From the NCBI GenBank assembly GCA_964631325.1, contig CAZVWJ010000007.1, positions 25,228 to 89,227 on the forward strand: 64,000 bases of DNA. Reading direction: 5' to 3'. Within the stretch, counting starts at the first letter, position 1; the number at the start of each line of letters is the position of its first letter. This DNA comes from CAZVWJ01 sp964631325 (GTDB lineage: Bacteria > T1Sed10-126). Shown piece after piece: positions 26,486 to 34,568 of the stretch. The notes beneath the pieces were generated by a model. The model saw nothing but the letters and a program-made list of their open reading frames with translations. It made no database searches and was not told where the DNA came from. Made by a program: the position numbers and the translations under genes.

Positions 26486-27590
26486 GGGGTCGGAGTTAAA
26501 CTTTAAACTTGCCGGACACCCCAAGCCCCCAGGACTTCTTTTATTTTCTCGCTTTTTTCCATCTTCCTGAACTTCTTTATCCCTTTACTGACAGCCATAG
26601 CTGTCACCTCAAACATTTTGCCGATTTTAGTAACCGAAAGATGCGAACGCACTTTCAACAGATAAAAGCAAAGATAACGGACAGAACTATATTTACGATC
26701 ACGCTTAGTCGCCTTTAGTTCCTCAAAAGAATTAAAATTCCACCTTCCCAATATGTCAGCAAGAATCTCTTCCGATTTGATAGGTCCCCCTCGGTTTGAA
26801 CCCAATCTTGTTGGTTCACCCTTTTTTTCAAGCATTTGCTCGAAAAAACTCTCGGAACCAATAGCTTTAAGTCTTCGGGCCCATATCCGGTTTTCTTCAA
26901 TAAAACCCCCAACTTCCAACCGCTCGCGTAAAAATTCATGAAAATTATCCGGAGTTATCTCCAGGCGATCAAATAAACCCTCCCAATCTATAATCGAATT
27001 TTTAAACTTATTTCTGGAAAGAGAAGTCCAAGGATGGGCCAATTCTCCTGATTCCACCAGCCCCGCCCGGTGGGGATTAGTTAAAATATACGCTATTAAA
27101 TTGGCAAAGTATTTGCCGTCTTCCACCAATTCAGAAAAAAATCGCCTTTCAACAAAATGTCCTTGACAACCATGACGACTATTGAAAATACGGGCGTATT
27201 CCGATTCTACTGTCTTCATAGCTGCCGATAGCCTTCCAGAATGCGACTCAACGGCAAGATGAAAATGAGTGGACATTAAGGCAAAAGCATAAATAGAAAG
27301 CTCGTATTCCGGAGCGTATTGAGCCAACAACGAGCAAAAGATATTCCGATCCTTTTTATCAATAAAAAAATTTGAATCCTTCGCCCCGCTGTTGCTTACA
27401 TGATGAATAGCCCCGGGAAAATCTATCCTGAGAGGTCGTGGCATTATTCTCCCCTGAACTCAGTCTATATACCCCTGATGCTATATATCAAATACTAACA
27501 TTACACTAACGAAGCAATTATTTCTATAAAAACATCAAAGGTAAAATTTGTCCTGGACCGTAATTAAGTTTAAAGTTTAACTCCGACCCC
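26486..27590. mobile_element. RAYT element with perfect 25-bp terminal inverted repeats
   Basis: The ends, 26486-26510 (GGGGTCGGAGTTAAACTTTA and five more bases) and 27566-27590, are exact reverse complements over 25 bp. The 1,105-bp unit holds one transposase gene whose stop codon lies inside the left end. The right end stops three bases before the stop codon of cysC. A third end copy lies at 25841. Confidence 0.88.
26503..27444 (-). CDS. REP-associated tyrosine transposase (RAYT, Y1 family)
   Basis: A 313-residue protein that starts MPRPLRIDFPGAIHHVSNSG, the RAYT signature. The metal-binding HxH is HFH in MSTHFHLAVESHSG (about residues 59-61) and the candidate catalytic Tyr lies in VESEYARIFNSRHGCQGHF. 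YILTNPHRAGLV is the conserved family helix. These are single-strand endonucleases related to IS200/IS605 TnpA that move or maintain short palindromic repeats. The C-terminal third (SVTKIGKMFEVTAMAVSKGI) is a DnaA/HTH-like DNA-binding tail found in part of the family. The last codons and the stop lie in the inverted repeat. Confidence 0.92.
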   Translation of the reverse strand: MPRPLRIDFPGAIHHVSNSGAKDSNFFIDKKDRNIFCSLLAQYAPEYELSIYAFALMSTHFHLAVESHSGRLSAAMKTVESEYARIFNSRHGCQGHFVERRFFSELVEDGKYFANLIAYILTNPHRAGLVESGELAHPWTSLSRNKFKNSIIDWEGLFDRLEITPDNFHEFLRERLEVGGFIEENRIWARRLKAIGSESFFEQMLEKKGEPTRLGSNRGGPIKSEEILADILGRWNFNSFEELKATKRDRKYSSVRYLCFYLLKVRSHLSVTKIGKMFEVTAMAVSKGIKKFRKMEKSEKIKEVLGAWGVRQV

Positions 27591-27593
27591 GGG

Positions 27594-28214
27594 TTAGATG
27601 TAGCCGAGTTTGCGGAGGTGATTTTCTATTTCGTCGTCCTCGTCGTGCTCGCCAACTCCTTCAGCTTGTTTGAGAAATCCTTCCTTTGCCAGGTAAACCA
27701 GCACTTTGTCAGCGCTCTCCTCAACCGTCTCTTCCTCTGTATATAGGGCTAAATCAGGAGTAACCGGCTGTTCGTAGGGAGCGTCGATTCCGGTGAAACC
27801 TTCTATTTCGCCCGCCTGGGCCTTGGCATACATTCCTTTCGGGTCCCGTTCAATACAGACATCAACGGGCGCTTCCACGTGGACAATCCGGACGTCGTCA
27901 ATTGTATTTCTCACGTGATCGCGCTGAGCCCGGTAAGGGGTGATAAAACTACAGAGGGTGATCACATCGTTGCGTTGGAGCATCTTGGCCACGAAAGCAA
28001 CCCGGGCAATGTTCTTGTCGCGATCCCTCCGGGAAAATCCAAGGTCAGCGGTCAAAGACTGACGGACAACATCGCCGTCCAGCCGTTCAATTCTTTCGTT
28101 CTTTTCAAGCATCCGTTTCTCAACCAGTTTAGCCACGGTTGTCTTGCCGGAAGAAGGCAACCCCGTGAACCACAAACAGACTCCGTCGCTCTCTTTTTGC
28201 CGCATGTTAGTCAA
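27594..28214 (-). CDS. cysC: Adenylylsulfate (APS) kinase
   Basis: A 206-residue P-loop kinase: Walker A GLPSSGKTT (residues 18-26), DGDVVRQSLTADLGFSRRDR for APS binding, and LCSFITPYRAQRD around the family serine. It makes PAPS from APS and ATP. The start is TTG at 28214 with AGGAGG eight bases upstream. No ATP sulfurylase (cysD/N or sat) is in the window. Its neighbours make nucleotide sugars, so PAPS here may serve sulfation of surface glycans rather than assimilation; this is inference. The C-terminal 25 or so residues after the kinase core are very acidic. Confidence 0.9.
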   Translation of the reverse strand: MTNMRQKESDGVCLWFTGLPSSGKTTVAKLVEKRMLEKNERIERLDGDVVRQSLTADLGFSRRDRDKNIARVAFVAKMLQRNDVITLCSFITPYRAQRDHVRNTIDDVRIVHVEAPVDVCIERDPKGMYAKAQAGEIEGFTGIDAPYEQPVTPDLALYTEEETVEESADKVLVYLAKEGFLKQAEGVGEHDEDDEIENHLRKLGYI

Positions 28215-28642
28215 CCTTAAAACCTCCTGTGAAAATCAATAAAACAACGCAAAAAATTAAATTCAAGTTCTGGGAATAACGCAAAGGCGCAAAGACGCAA
28301 AGAAATTCAAGAACTATAATGGACATCAAGATTATATCAACAGATTGTGGTTGCCGGACATCGATCCGGACGTTTAGAAATTCAAGACCTCTGGATTCCG
28401 GGGTCAAGCCCCGGAATGACTCTGATGATGTATGGATTCCAAAGTTAAAGCCCGGAATAACGTTTTATTGTTATTAAAAAGAGTTAACTCAAAAACAAAA
28501 AACTGTAAACCGATGAGCTCGCGGATGAACGCTGATTAAAGCGGATTAAAATGAATTAAATCTGCGTTAATCTGCGAACTAATCGAACTAATTGCGAACT
28601 AATGGTAACGCAAAGGCGCAAAGACGCAAAGGAATTCAAAAC
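28215..28642. repeat. Intergenic repeats between cysC and the UXS gene
   Basis: Contains AACGCAAAGGCGCAAAGACG twice (about 28278 and 28609), a hairpin ATTCCGGGG/CCCCGGAAT (28395-28417) with a decayed second copy at 28434-28462, and GAGCTCGCGGATGAACGCTG plus TTAAATCTGCGTTAATCTGC (28510-28575), all relatives of the repeats in the 1-7 kb island. No gene is seen. Confidence 0.8.
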
Positions 28643-29605
28643 CTACTGGGTTTTTAGCTGGCGTTTGAAATAGGGTATAGATTTTTTCAGACCGGAGGCC
28701 AAGGGTACTTCCGGCTGCCAGTCCAGCACTTTTTTTGCCCGGGAAATGTCCGGCTGACGGACCTGGGGGTCATCCTCGGGCAGTGTTTTATTGACTATTC
28801 CCGAATCAGAGCCGGTGACCTCGAGCACGGTTTGGGCAAACTCCGCGATAGTAAGTTCGTCCGGGTTACCAATATTAACCGGCTCCACACACTCACTTTT
28901 CAACAAATTGACAATTCCCTCGATCAAATCGGTAATATAGCAGAAAGAACGGGTCTGACTGCCGTCACCGTAAACCGTCAGCGGCTCCCCCTGGAGAGCC
29001 TGGCAGACAAAATTGGGCACAACTCGGCCGTCATCAATCCGCATCCCCGGACCGTAAGTATTAAAAATCCGGGCAATCCGGGTATCCAGGCCATGATCAC
29101 GGTGATAAGCCATGGCAAGAGCCTCGGCGAATCGTTTTGATTCGTCGTAGACACCGCGGACCCCGATCGGATTAACGTGGCCCCAGTATTCCTCGGGCTG
29201 GGGATGAACATCCGGATCCCCGTAAACCTCACTGGTCGAAGCCAGCAAAAACTTGGCTTCAAATCGCTTGGCCACCCCAAGAGTTCGATGGGTCCCGAGA
29301 GCCCCAACTTTCAGGGTCTTAATTGGATATTCCAGATAGTCCACCGGACTGGCCAGGCTGGCGAAGTGAATGACCACATCCGCGTCAAAATCACTGATCG
29401 GACCACTAAAAGAATCCAGGTCTATGTATTCGGTTACGTCCTGCTCAACCAGGTGAAAATTAGATTTCTCAAGCAAAACCTCAACATTTTTACGCCGTCC
29501 CGTAATTAAATTGTCAAAACAGACGACACGGTCTTCCCGCTCGACAAAATACTCGCAGAGATGTTGACCGAGAAAACCGGCGCCGCCGGTGATTAGAACG
29601 TCCAT
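28643..29605 (-). CDS. UDP-glucuronate decarboxylase (UDP-xylose synthase)
   Basis: A 320-residue short-chain dehydrogenase/epimerase: GGAGFLGQHL NAD site at residues 7-16, STSEVYGDPDVHPQ, and the YDESK Tyr-Lys pair. ARIFNTYGPGMRIDDGRVVP, then FVCQALQGEPLTVYGDGSQTRSF, are hallmarks of the UXS branch, which converts UDP-glucuronate to UDP-xylose. The UDP-glucose dehydrogenase that would supply its substrate is encoded at 31043-32419. It is cytosolic. Repeat-rich gaps separate it from both neighbours, so it may be transcribed alone. Confidence 0.88.
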   Translation of the reverse strand: MDVLITGGAGFLGQHLCEYFVEREDRVVCFDNLITGRRKNVEVLLEKSNFHLVEQDVTEYIDLDSFSGPISDFDADVVIHFASLASPVDYLEYPIKTLKVGALGTHRTLGVAKRFEAKFLLASTSEVYGDPDVHPQPEEYWGHVNPIGVRGVYDESKRFAEALAMAYHRDHGLDTRIARIFNTYGPGMRIDDGRVVPNFVCQALQGEPLTVYGDGSQTRSFCYITDLIEGIVNLLKSECVEPVNIGNPDELTIAEFAQTVLEVTGSDSGIVNKTLPEDDPQVRQPDISRAKKVLDWQPEVPLASGLKKSIPYFKRQLKTQ

Positions 29606-30067
29606 TAGCTAAAACCTCAAACGATGAAATCATGTTGCGTGTTCCGGGTTAAAATCAAGTTCAAATAAAATTCAAAGACTTCTGGATTCCGGGATCGGAG
29701 TCCCGGAATGACGATCAAACCATGTTCTGGGTTAAATTTAACTTCAAGTTCAAATCAAAAGCAAATTCAGATCAAAATCGAGCTTAAAACCAAAAAGTAG
29801 AGCGTTTAAAAGAAGTATATTTTAGTGGTAAACGCCGGGAAAAACAACAAACTTACTTACTTTTCTTTTGCGAGAAGAAAAGTAAGCAAAAGAAATCTGT
29901 CGGAATAAAAATCTCTTACATATTTTTTGACAAGAAACGCAAATGAACAAAAGAAATCTGCAGGACAAACTTTAAATATCTCTTCCCCCTCACCTTATTC
30001 GCTTTAAAGTTTCACTCGCAGAGATAAAACATTCGGCACATATTTTTTTGCATAATTCACGAATTGG
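29606..30067. repeat. Intergenic palindromic repeats
   Basis: Two structured parts: ATTCCGGGA/TCCCGGAAT (29686-29709), related to the hairpin at 28395, and CTTACTTTTCTT/AAGAAAAGTAAG (29856-29886, a perfect 12-bp stem). CAAAAGAAATCTG is then repeated at about 29887 and 29948. A fragment CTCTTCCCCCTCACC near 29979 resembles the MITE family. No gene is seen. Confidence 0.75.
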
Positions 30068-31033
30068 TTATTCAGATTCGGGTAAATTATGGCGCCAGAA
30101 GTTTAACAGGTCGGCCAGGGTTTGTTCCATTTCAATTTGTGGCTGCCAGCCTGTGACTGAGCACAGCCGGCTATTATCGCCGACCAGGTATTCGAGATCA
30201 TTTTCACGAAACCGGGCCGAATCACGTTTCACTTCCACATCCTTCTCACAAAGTGAAAGCAAATGCTCCAACTGACGGCTTAATTTAAATCCCCGGCCCC
30301 GGCAGAGGTTGTAAACCTCCCCCTCTTTCCCTTCCCGGAGCAGGAGGTAATAGGCCCGGACCGCATCCCGAACGTCAGTGTAATCGCGAACCACGTCAAG
30401 GTTCCCTGTTCTTAAAACGGGTTCGCGGCGGCCGGCTTCAATTTCAGCAAGCTGACGGGCAAAGGAGGAAAACACGTATTCGGCCGGCCGGCGCGGGCCG
30501 GTCTGGTTAAACGGCCGCACCCGGATTACCGGGAGATCCTGTCCCCGGTAATACTGATAGCCCATCAGATCCTGGGTTACCTTAGTCACCGCGTAAGGAC
30601 TCTGAGGAGCAAAATTTTCTTCCTCCGTTAGCTTATCACGCCCCTCTTTCTGACCGTATTCCGTGCAGGAACCAACTACGAGAATCCGGGGGACTTCGTT
30701 CAAACCACGCAAGCTTTCCAACAGATTCAACTGGCCCAAAACATTCGTTTTGTAAACCAGCTCAGATTCCGTATGAGAGGTTCGAATATTACTGAACGCA
30801 GCAAGATGAAAAACCAGGTCGGGTTGAACGTCAGTAATAATCTCGGCCAGACGTCCTTTTTGGAGCAAATCTCCCCGGTATAAATCCAGCTTACTCTTAA
30901 TCTGTTTTAAATTTTTGGTTCCACCGGCCGGTCGAACAAGACCGGCCACTGTGAGACCTTCTTCAATAACATATTCCGCCAGATGGCTGCCGGCGAATCC
31001 ATTGATCCCGGTAATGAAAACGAATTGGCTCAT
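30068..31033 (-). CDS. GDP-6-deoxy-4-keto-D-mannose reductase-like epimerase
   Basis: A 321-residue extended SDR: TGINGFAGSHLAEYV at the N-terminus, VVGSCTEYGQ, the YAVTK catalytic pair, and RVRPFNQTGPRRPAEYVFSS followed by FARQLAEIEAGRREPVLRTGN. The last stretch is typical of RMD, which reduces GDP-4-keto-6-deoxymannose to GDP-D-rhamnose. A GDP-mannose 4,6-dehydratase role is less likely by length and motif. It lies nine bases behind the UDP-glucose dehydrogenase gene, so the two are co-transcribed. No GDP-mannose dehydratase gene lies in the window. Confidence 0.8.
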   Translation of the reverse strand: MSQFVFITGINGFAGSHLAEYVIEEGLTVAGLVRPAGGTKNLKQIKSKLDLYRGDLLQKGRLAEIITDVQPDLVFHLAAFSNIRTSHTESELVYKTNVLGQLNLLESLRGLNEVPRILVVGSCTEYGQKEGRDKLTEEENFAPQSPYAVTKVTQDLMGYQYYRGQDLPVIRVRPFNQTGPRRPAEYVFSSFARQLAEIEAGRREPVLRTGNLDVVRDYTDVRDAVRAYYLLLREGKEGEVYNLCRGRGFKLSRQLEHLLSLCEKDVEVKRDSARFRENDLEYLVGDNSRLCSVTGWQPQIEMEQTLADLLNFWRHNLPESE

Positions 31034-31042
31034 AAGCCGGAA

Positions 31043-32419
31043 TCAGCTTTCCGGTTCAGAATCGGCCAGCAGATAATGGTGGGGTAAAATATCCTCCAGC
31101 CGGTCAACCCCACGGCCCACACCGTAATAATCAAAGCCGCTGGAAATAAGCTCCTCCATGGGCAGACAGTTGCGGCCGTCAAAGATAATCGGATAATTTA
31201 ACGTTTTTTTAACCTGCGAGTAATCCAGCTCCAGGAACTCGTCCCACTCGGTAAGCAGGACAAGGGCGTCAACTCCATTGACAGCTTCCATGGCAGAGTC
31301 TTGCCAATTTACTCCGGAAAATTTAGGACGGGCATTCGGCATGGCGACGGGATCGTAGGCGCTGACTTCAACTCCCTCCCCCTGCAGGGAATGGATAATA
31401 TCCACCGAGGGGGCCTCGCGCATATCATCGGTTTCCGGTTTAAAAGAAACGCCAAGTACACCAACATGAGCTTCTGTAGCTTCGAGCGGGAGGTTACTGA
31501 TAATTTTCCGCGCAAAACGGGAGCGCTGCTGCTGGTTGACAGCCATTACGGCGCTAAGAATCTGAGAGTGATAGCCACCTTGGCCGGCGATCTGAACGAG
31601 AGCCTCGGTATCCTTCGGGAAACAGCTCCCTCCGTAGCCAATTCCGGCTCCGAGAAAATCAGATTTGATTCGATGGTCAAGACCCATTCCCCGGGCCACT
31701 TCTTCAACGTCGGCTCCAACCAGTTCACAGACATTAGAAATTTCATTGATGAAAGAAATTTTAGTGGCAAGAAAAGCGTTAGAAGCATATTTAATCATCT
31801 CAGCGGTCCGCAGCCCGGTCTTGACAATCGGACAGTCAAGGGGAGTATATAAATCAGCCACCGTCTCCCGGGCCTGCCCGGATTCAGAACCAACAACCAC
31901 CCGATCCGGCTCCATAAAATCCCTTACAGCACAACCTTCGCGCAAAAATTCAGGGTTGGAAACAATACTTATCTCCGGGTTCACCCCGGCCCGTTCATCC
32001 AGTTTTCCTTGAATTTTCCGCCTGATTAACTCCCCGGTCCCGACGGGAACCGTGCTCTTGGTAACAACGGCAGTATCGGACTCAACTGTCTGGCCGATCA
32101 TCTCTGCTGCACTCATCACGTACTGAACATCACAGGAACCATCTCCCCGTTTGGGAGTTCCCACGGCAATAATTATTATATCCTTGTTTTTTAGCTCGTT
32201 TTCCCAGTTCGTCGAAAAATCCAACTGACCTTTTTCCTGGAGAGGAACCAGCAAATCGTCCAGCCCCGGCTCATAGATTGGAATTTCACCGTCTTTCAAG
32301 TTCTCAACGCGTTCCTCGTCAATATCAACACAGGTTACTTCATTATCCAGTTCGGCAAGACAGGTCCCGGCCACTAAACCAACATAGCCGCTTCCCATTA
32401 CTGCTAACTTCTTACTCAT
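31043..32419 (-). CDS. UDP-glucose 6-dehydrogenase
   Basis: A 458-residue protein of the UDP-glucose/GDP-mannose dehydrogenase family: NAD site MGSGYVGLVAGTCLAELDNE, the central TGLRTAEMIKYASNAFLATK helix, and the catalytic Cys in GAGIGYGGSCFPKDT. It oxidises UDP-glucose to UDP-glucuronate, the substrate of the UXS enzyme encoded nearby. I place the start at the ATG at 32419 behind AAAGGAGTG; a TTG lies one codon upstream. The substrate is taken as UDP-glucose from context; some relatives use UDP-GlcNAc or GDP-mannose. Confidence 0.9.
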   Translation of the reverse strand: MSKKLAVMGSGYVGLVAGTCLAELDNEVTCVDIDEERVENLKDGEIPIYEPGLDDLLVPLQEKGQLDFSTNWENELKNKDIIIIAVGTPKRGDGSCDVQYVMSAAEMIGQTVESDTAVVTKSTVPVGTGELIRRKIQGKLDERAGVNPEISIVSNPEFLREGCAVRDFMEPDRVVVGSESGQARETVADLYTPLDCPIVKTGLRTAEMIKYASNAFLATKISFINEISNVCELVGADVEEVARGMGLDHRIKSDFLGAGIGYGGSCFPKDTEALVQIAGQGGYHSQILSAVMAVNQQQRSRFARKIISNLPLEATEAHVGVLGVSFKPETDDMREAPSVDIIHSLQGEGVEVSAYDPVAMPNARPKFSGVNWQDSAMEAVNGVDALVLLTEWDEFLELDYSQVKKTLNYPIIFDGRNCLPMEELISSGFDYYGVGRGVDRLEDILPHHYLLADSEPES

Positions 32420-32531
32420 CAACTACACTCCTTTGTAAAAATAATGAATAACTTCAAAATTTCATACATCTTCACATCTTTACAATTGTGAAGATGTTAA
32501 AATGGGTTATTCTAATACTTTAAGGCGAGAA

Positions 32532-33560
32532 TTAATCCTGTTTTTTATTTATCCGGTCAATAAATACCTGACTCCACTTGCTTATCTGGGGGTCATGCTT
32601 GAGTTTGGCAGCCTGTTCAAAATACGGGCGGGCCTGCTCGAACTTACCGCTGTCAAAAAATATTTTCCCGAGCATAAAATTAACATTGGCGGAGCGGGGA
32701 TATTTCTCGACCAACTTAAGGAGCCGGGACTTTGCTTCTTTATAATCCCCCTGGTGAAAAAACTTCCGTGCCCTTTCAAAGGCAGGTGGAGGAGAGGCCA
32801 TCGGAAAGTTACCAACCGAGCTATACCTGATTGTTTCCCCGGAACCTTCCGGGCCCTGATCAGGAGCTGAAACAGAAGATTTTTTAGTCTCTTGATCTGA
32901 CTGTCTTTTTTGTTTTATTTTACTTTCAGCCCTGGTTCCAGAGGACTTTTTTTCTTCTTGTTCCCCCTGTTCAACAGTTAGTTTATCATCCGCGGCCTGC
33001 TTTTCTTCTGCCGGTTCGTCAGCAGCTTTTTTTGCAGTTTTTTCGCTTTTTGTATCAGACTGTTCTGTTTTTGTACTACCAGTCTTAGCCTCCGGCTCTG
33101 CCTGCTCCACTGATTTCGATTTTGAAGCAACCTTTTCTGCAGTGTCAGATTCAGGAACAGGCCGGTGAGCACTTCCCGGTTCTTTTTCAGAAACGGGCTG
33201 TGGTCCTGTTTCAGACGCCATCATTTTTTCGGGTTCTGGTTGAACTACCGGCTCGGTATCGGCCTCAGACCCCGGTTCGGGAAGGGTTTCCCCCGACAGG
33301 GCAGGGGCTGGTGCCGGGGCCGAAGAAGGGGCCGAAGTATCCGTCGCATCGGAGGGGGAAGAGTCCACTGGCGTTGTATCTGAAGCCGGGGAAGGACTTT
33401 TCATTGCCACTTTCTGTTTCTCCGGGGCTGCCGACGAGCCCAGGCCTACCATTTTCAGTACCGGCTGAGCCAACGGGGCCAGCTTGTCCCAGTGATAATA
33501 TCCGCCGCCGGCAAGAGCCAGCACCAGTAAAACTATCATTATCAAACTACGCTTGTTCAT
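32532..33560 (-). CDS. Membrane-anchored low-complexity protein with C-terminal TPRs
   Basis: A 342-residue protein. A single membrane helix (SLIMIVLLVLALAGGGYY, residues 5-22) is followed by about 200 residues of Ala/Pro/Ser/Glu/Lys-rich linker, and then two TPR motifs near the end (FERARKFFHQGDYKEAKSRL; MLGKIFFDSGKFEQARPYF). The N-terminus is probably in the cytoplasm and the linker reaches across the periplasm. The start overlaps the stop of the upstream TPR gene by four bases. The function is unknown; such proteins often act as envelope scaffolds. Confidence 0.65.
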   Translation of the reverse strand: MNKRSLIMIVLLVLALAGGGYYHWDKLAPLAQPVLKMVGLGSSAAPEKQKVAMKSPSPASDTTPVDSSPSDATDTSAPSSAPAPAPALSGETLPEPGSEADTEPVVQPEPEKMMASETGPQPVSEKEPGSAHRPVPESDTAEKVASKSKSVEQAEPEAKTGSTKTEQSDTKSEKTAKKAADEPAEEKQAADDKLTVEQGEQEEKKSSGTRAESKIKQKRQSDQETKKSSVSAPDQGPEGSGETIRYSSVGNFPMASPPPAFERARKFFHQGDYKEAKSRLLKLVEKYPRSANVNFMLGKIFFDSGKFEQARPYFEQAAKLKHDPQISKWSQVFIDRINKKQD

Positions 33561-34159
33561 TCTTGAACACCCATTATTTCCCAGTTTTCTTGGATTGAAC
33601 GCATTGCTTCTCTTATTTTATCCTGTTCTGAAGTTTCTGCCAGTGCTTTGTTTAAAAGTTTTAAAGCTTCCTGAAAATTGGACTCGTAGATTTCGATCTG
33701 AGCCAATTCTAACCGGGCTTCCACGTTGGTCGGATCACACTCTATCGCCCATTCTAAAAAGCGACAGGCCGATTTGTAACCATCACAATGGTAGGCCGCC
33801 GCCCCGAGCAAATGATAATAGCGGCTATTTTCAAGCTCAGCTTCCACCACAGTTAAACCCTCGGAGGCAGCCTTCTCCCATTCCTCCCGGGCAAGATGTA
33901 TCTGGCCTTTTATGTAGTGATACTCAGGGTTGTTAGGATTCCTTTTAAGGGCCCGGCGGACATGGTCTATGGCCCAAAAGTAATTTTCTTCGGCCAGATA
34001 TACCCGGGCCAGACCGGCGTTACCCTTCTCCACCCAGCCTGGCTCCCGTGTCATATTTAAAATTTTCTGAAAACGGGTACGAGCTTGCTCATAGTTCTCC
34101 CGCTCAAGCTGGTCACACCCCTTATCATACAACCATTCAATCGCCTTTACGGTCTCCAT
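33557..34159 (-). CDS. TPR-repeat protein
   Basis: A 200-residue soluble helical protein made of about five TPR units, for example YEQARTRFQKILNM, YFWAIDHVRRALKRNPNNPE, SACRFLEWAIECDPTNVE and FQEALKLLNKALAE. I chose the ATG at 34159; a TTG at 34168 adds three residues. It is first of a coupled pair with the membrane-anchored TPR protein, so the two probably work together. No signal peptide is seen. The exact role is unknown. Confidence 0.72.
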   Translation of the reverse strand: METVKAIEWLYDKGCDQLERENYEQARTRFQKILNMTREPGWVEKGNAGLARVYLAEENYFWAIDHVRRALKRNPNNPEYHYIKGQIHLAREEWEKAASEGLTVVEAELENSRYYHLLGAAAYHCDGYKSACRFLEWAIECDPTNVEARLELAQIEIYESNFQEALKLLNKALAETSEQDKIREAMRSIQENWEIMGVQE

Positions 34160-34183
34160 AGCAATCAACTACCAAAAAAACTG

Positions 34184-34347
34184 GTAACTACTCACCTATC
34201 CTCTCTCCCCTTGTGGGAGAGAGGCAGAGAAAGGGGGACTATCAGTTTCTTGGGCGAAATTGTTGCGTCAAAAAGCCCTTTAAAACCTTTTTCACCCCCA
34301 TTTGTATTTTCCCCCATCAAGGGGGAAAAGATTAGGTGAGTAGTTAC
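34184..34347. mobile_element. MITE-like element, copy c
   Basis: The ends GTAACTACTCACCTATC and GATTAGGTGAGTAGTTAC are near-perfect inverted repeats. Two hairpins lie inside (CCTCTCTCCCC region; CCCCCATCAAGGGGG). The flanking 9-mers AAAAAACTG and CAAAACCTG match at 7 of 9 positions, a decayed target duplication. Confidence 0.8.
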
Positions 34348-34428
34348 AAAACCTGAAAGGGGTTATATTTATTTACACACTAATTATCCTACGACAGAAA
34401 GCTGATGTAAACCTTTTCAGAGAGGGAC

Positions 34429-34535
34429 CACAATTTCAAAGCAACTCTTCCCCCTTGACGGAGGTAAAAAAGCGGGTTTCTCCCTCACCTTAGTCCTCTC
34501 CCACCAGGGGAGAGGAAATTTATTTTGAGGTTCTG
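34429..34535. mobile_element. MITE-like element, copy d
   Basis: A relative of copy a: starts CACAATTTCAAAGCAACTC, contains CCTCTCCCACCAGGGGAGAGG (about 34494-34514), and ends TTTTGAGGTTCTG. The first hairpin is partly lost. With copy c and about 80 plain bases it fills the gap 34160-34568. Confidence 0.7.
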
Positions 34536-34568
34536 AGAAGGTCTAACTAAAATAGCTCTATAACCAAT

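Noticed and set aside
28643..29605. UDP-glucose 4-epimerase or dTDP-glucose dehydratase
   Set aside because: The STSEVYGDP...HPQ and YGDGSQTRSF motifs and the nearby Ugd fit UDP-glucuronate decarboxylase better.
28215..30067. tRNA or small RNA genes in the repeat-rich gaps
   Set aside because: The hairpins there are short palindromic repeats (ATTCCGGGG-type); no cloverleaf or CCA-type end is present.
33122..33598. Plus-strand frame of 158 codons opposite the TPR-anchored protein
   Set aside because: It is a shadow of the Pro/Glu-rich linker on the other strand and has no ribosome site.
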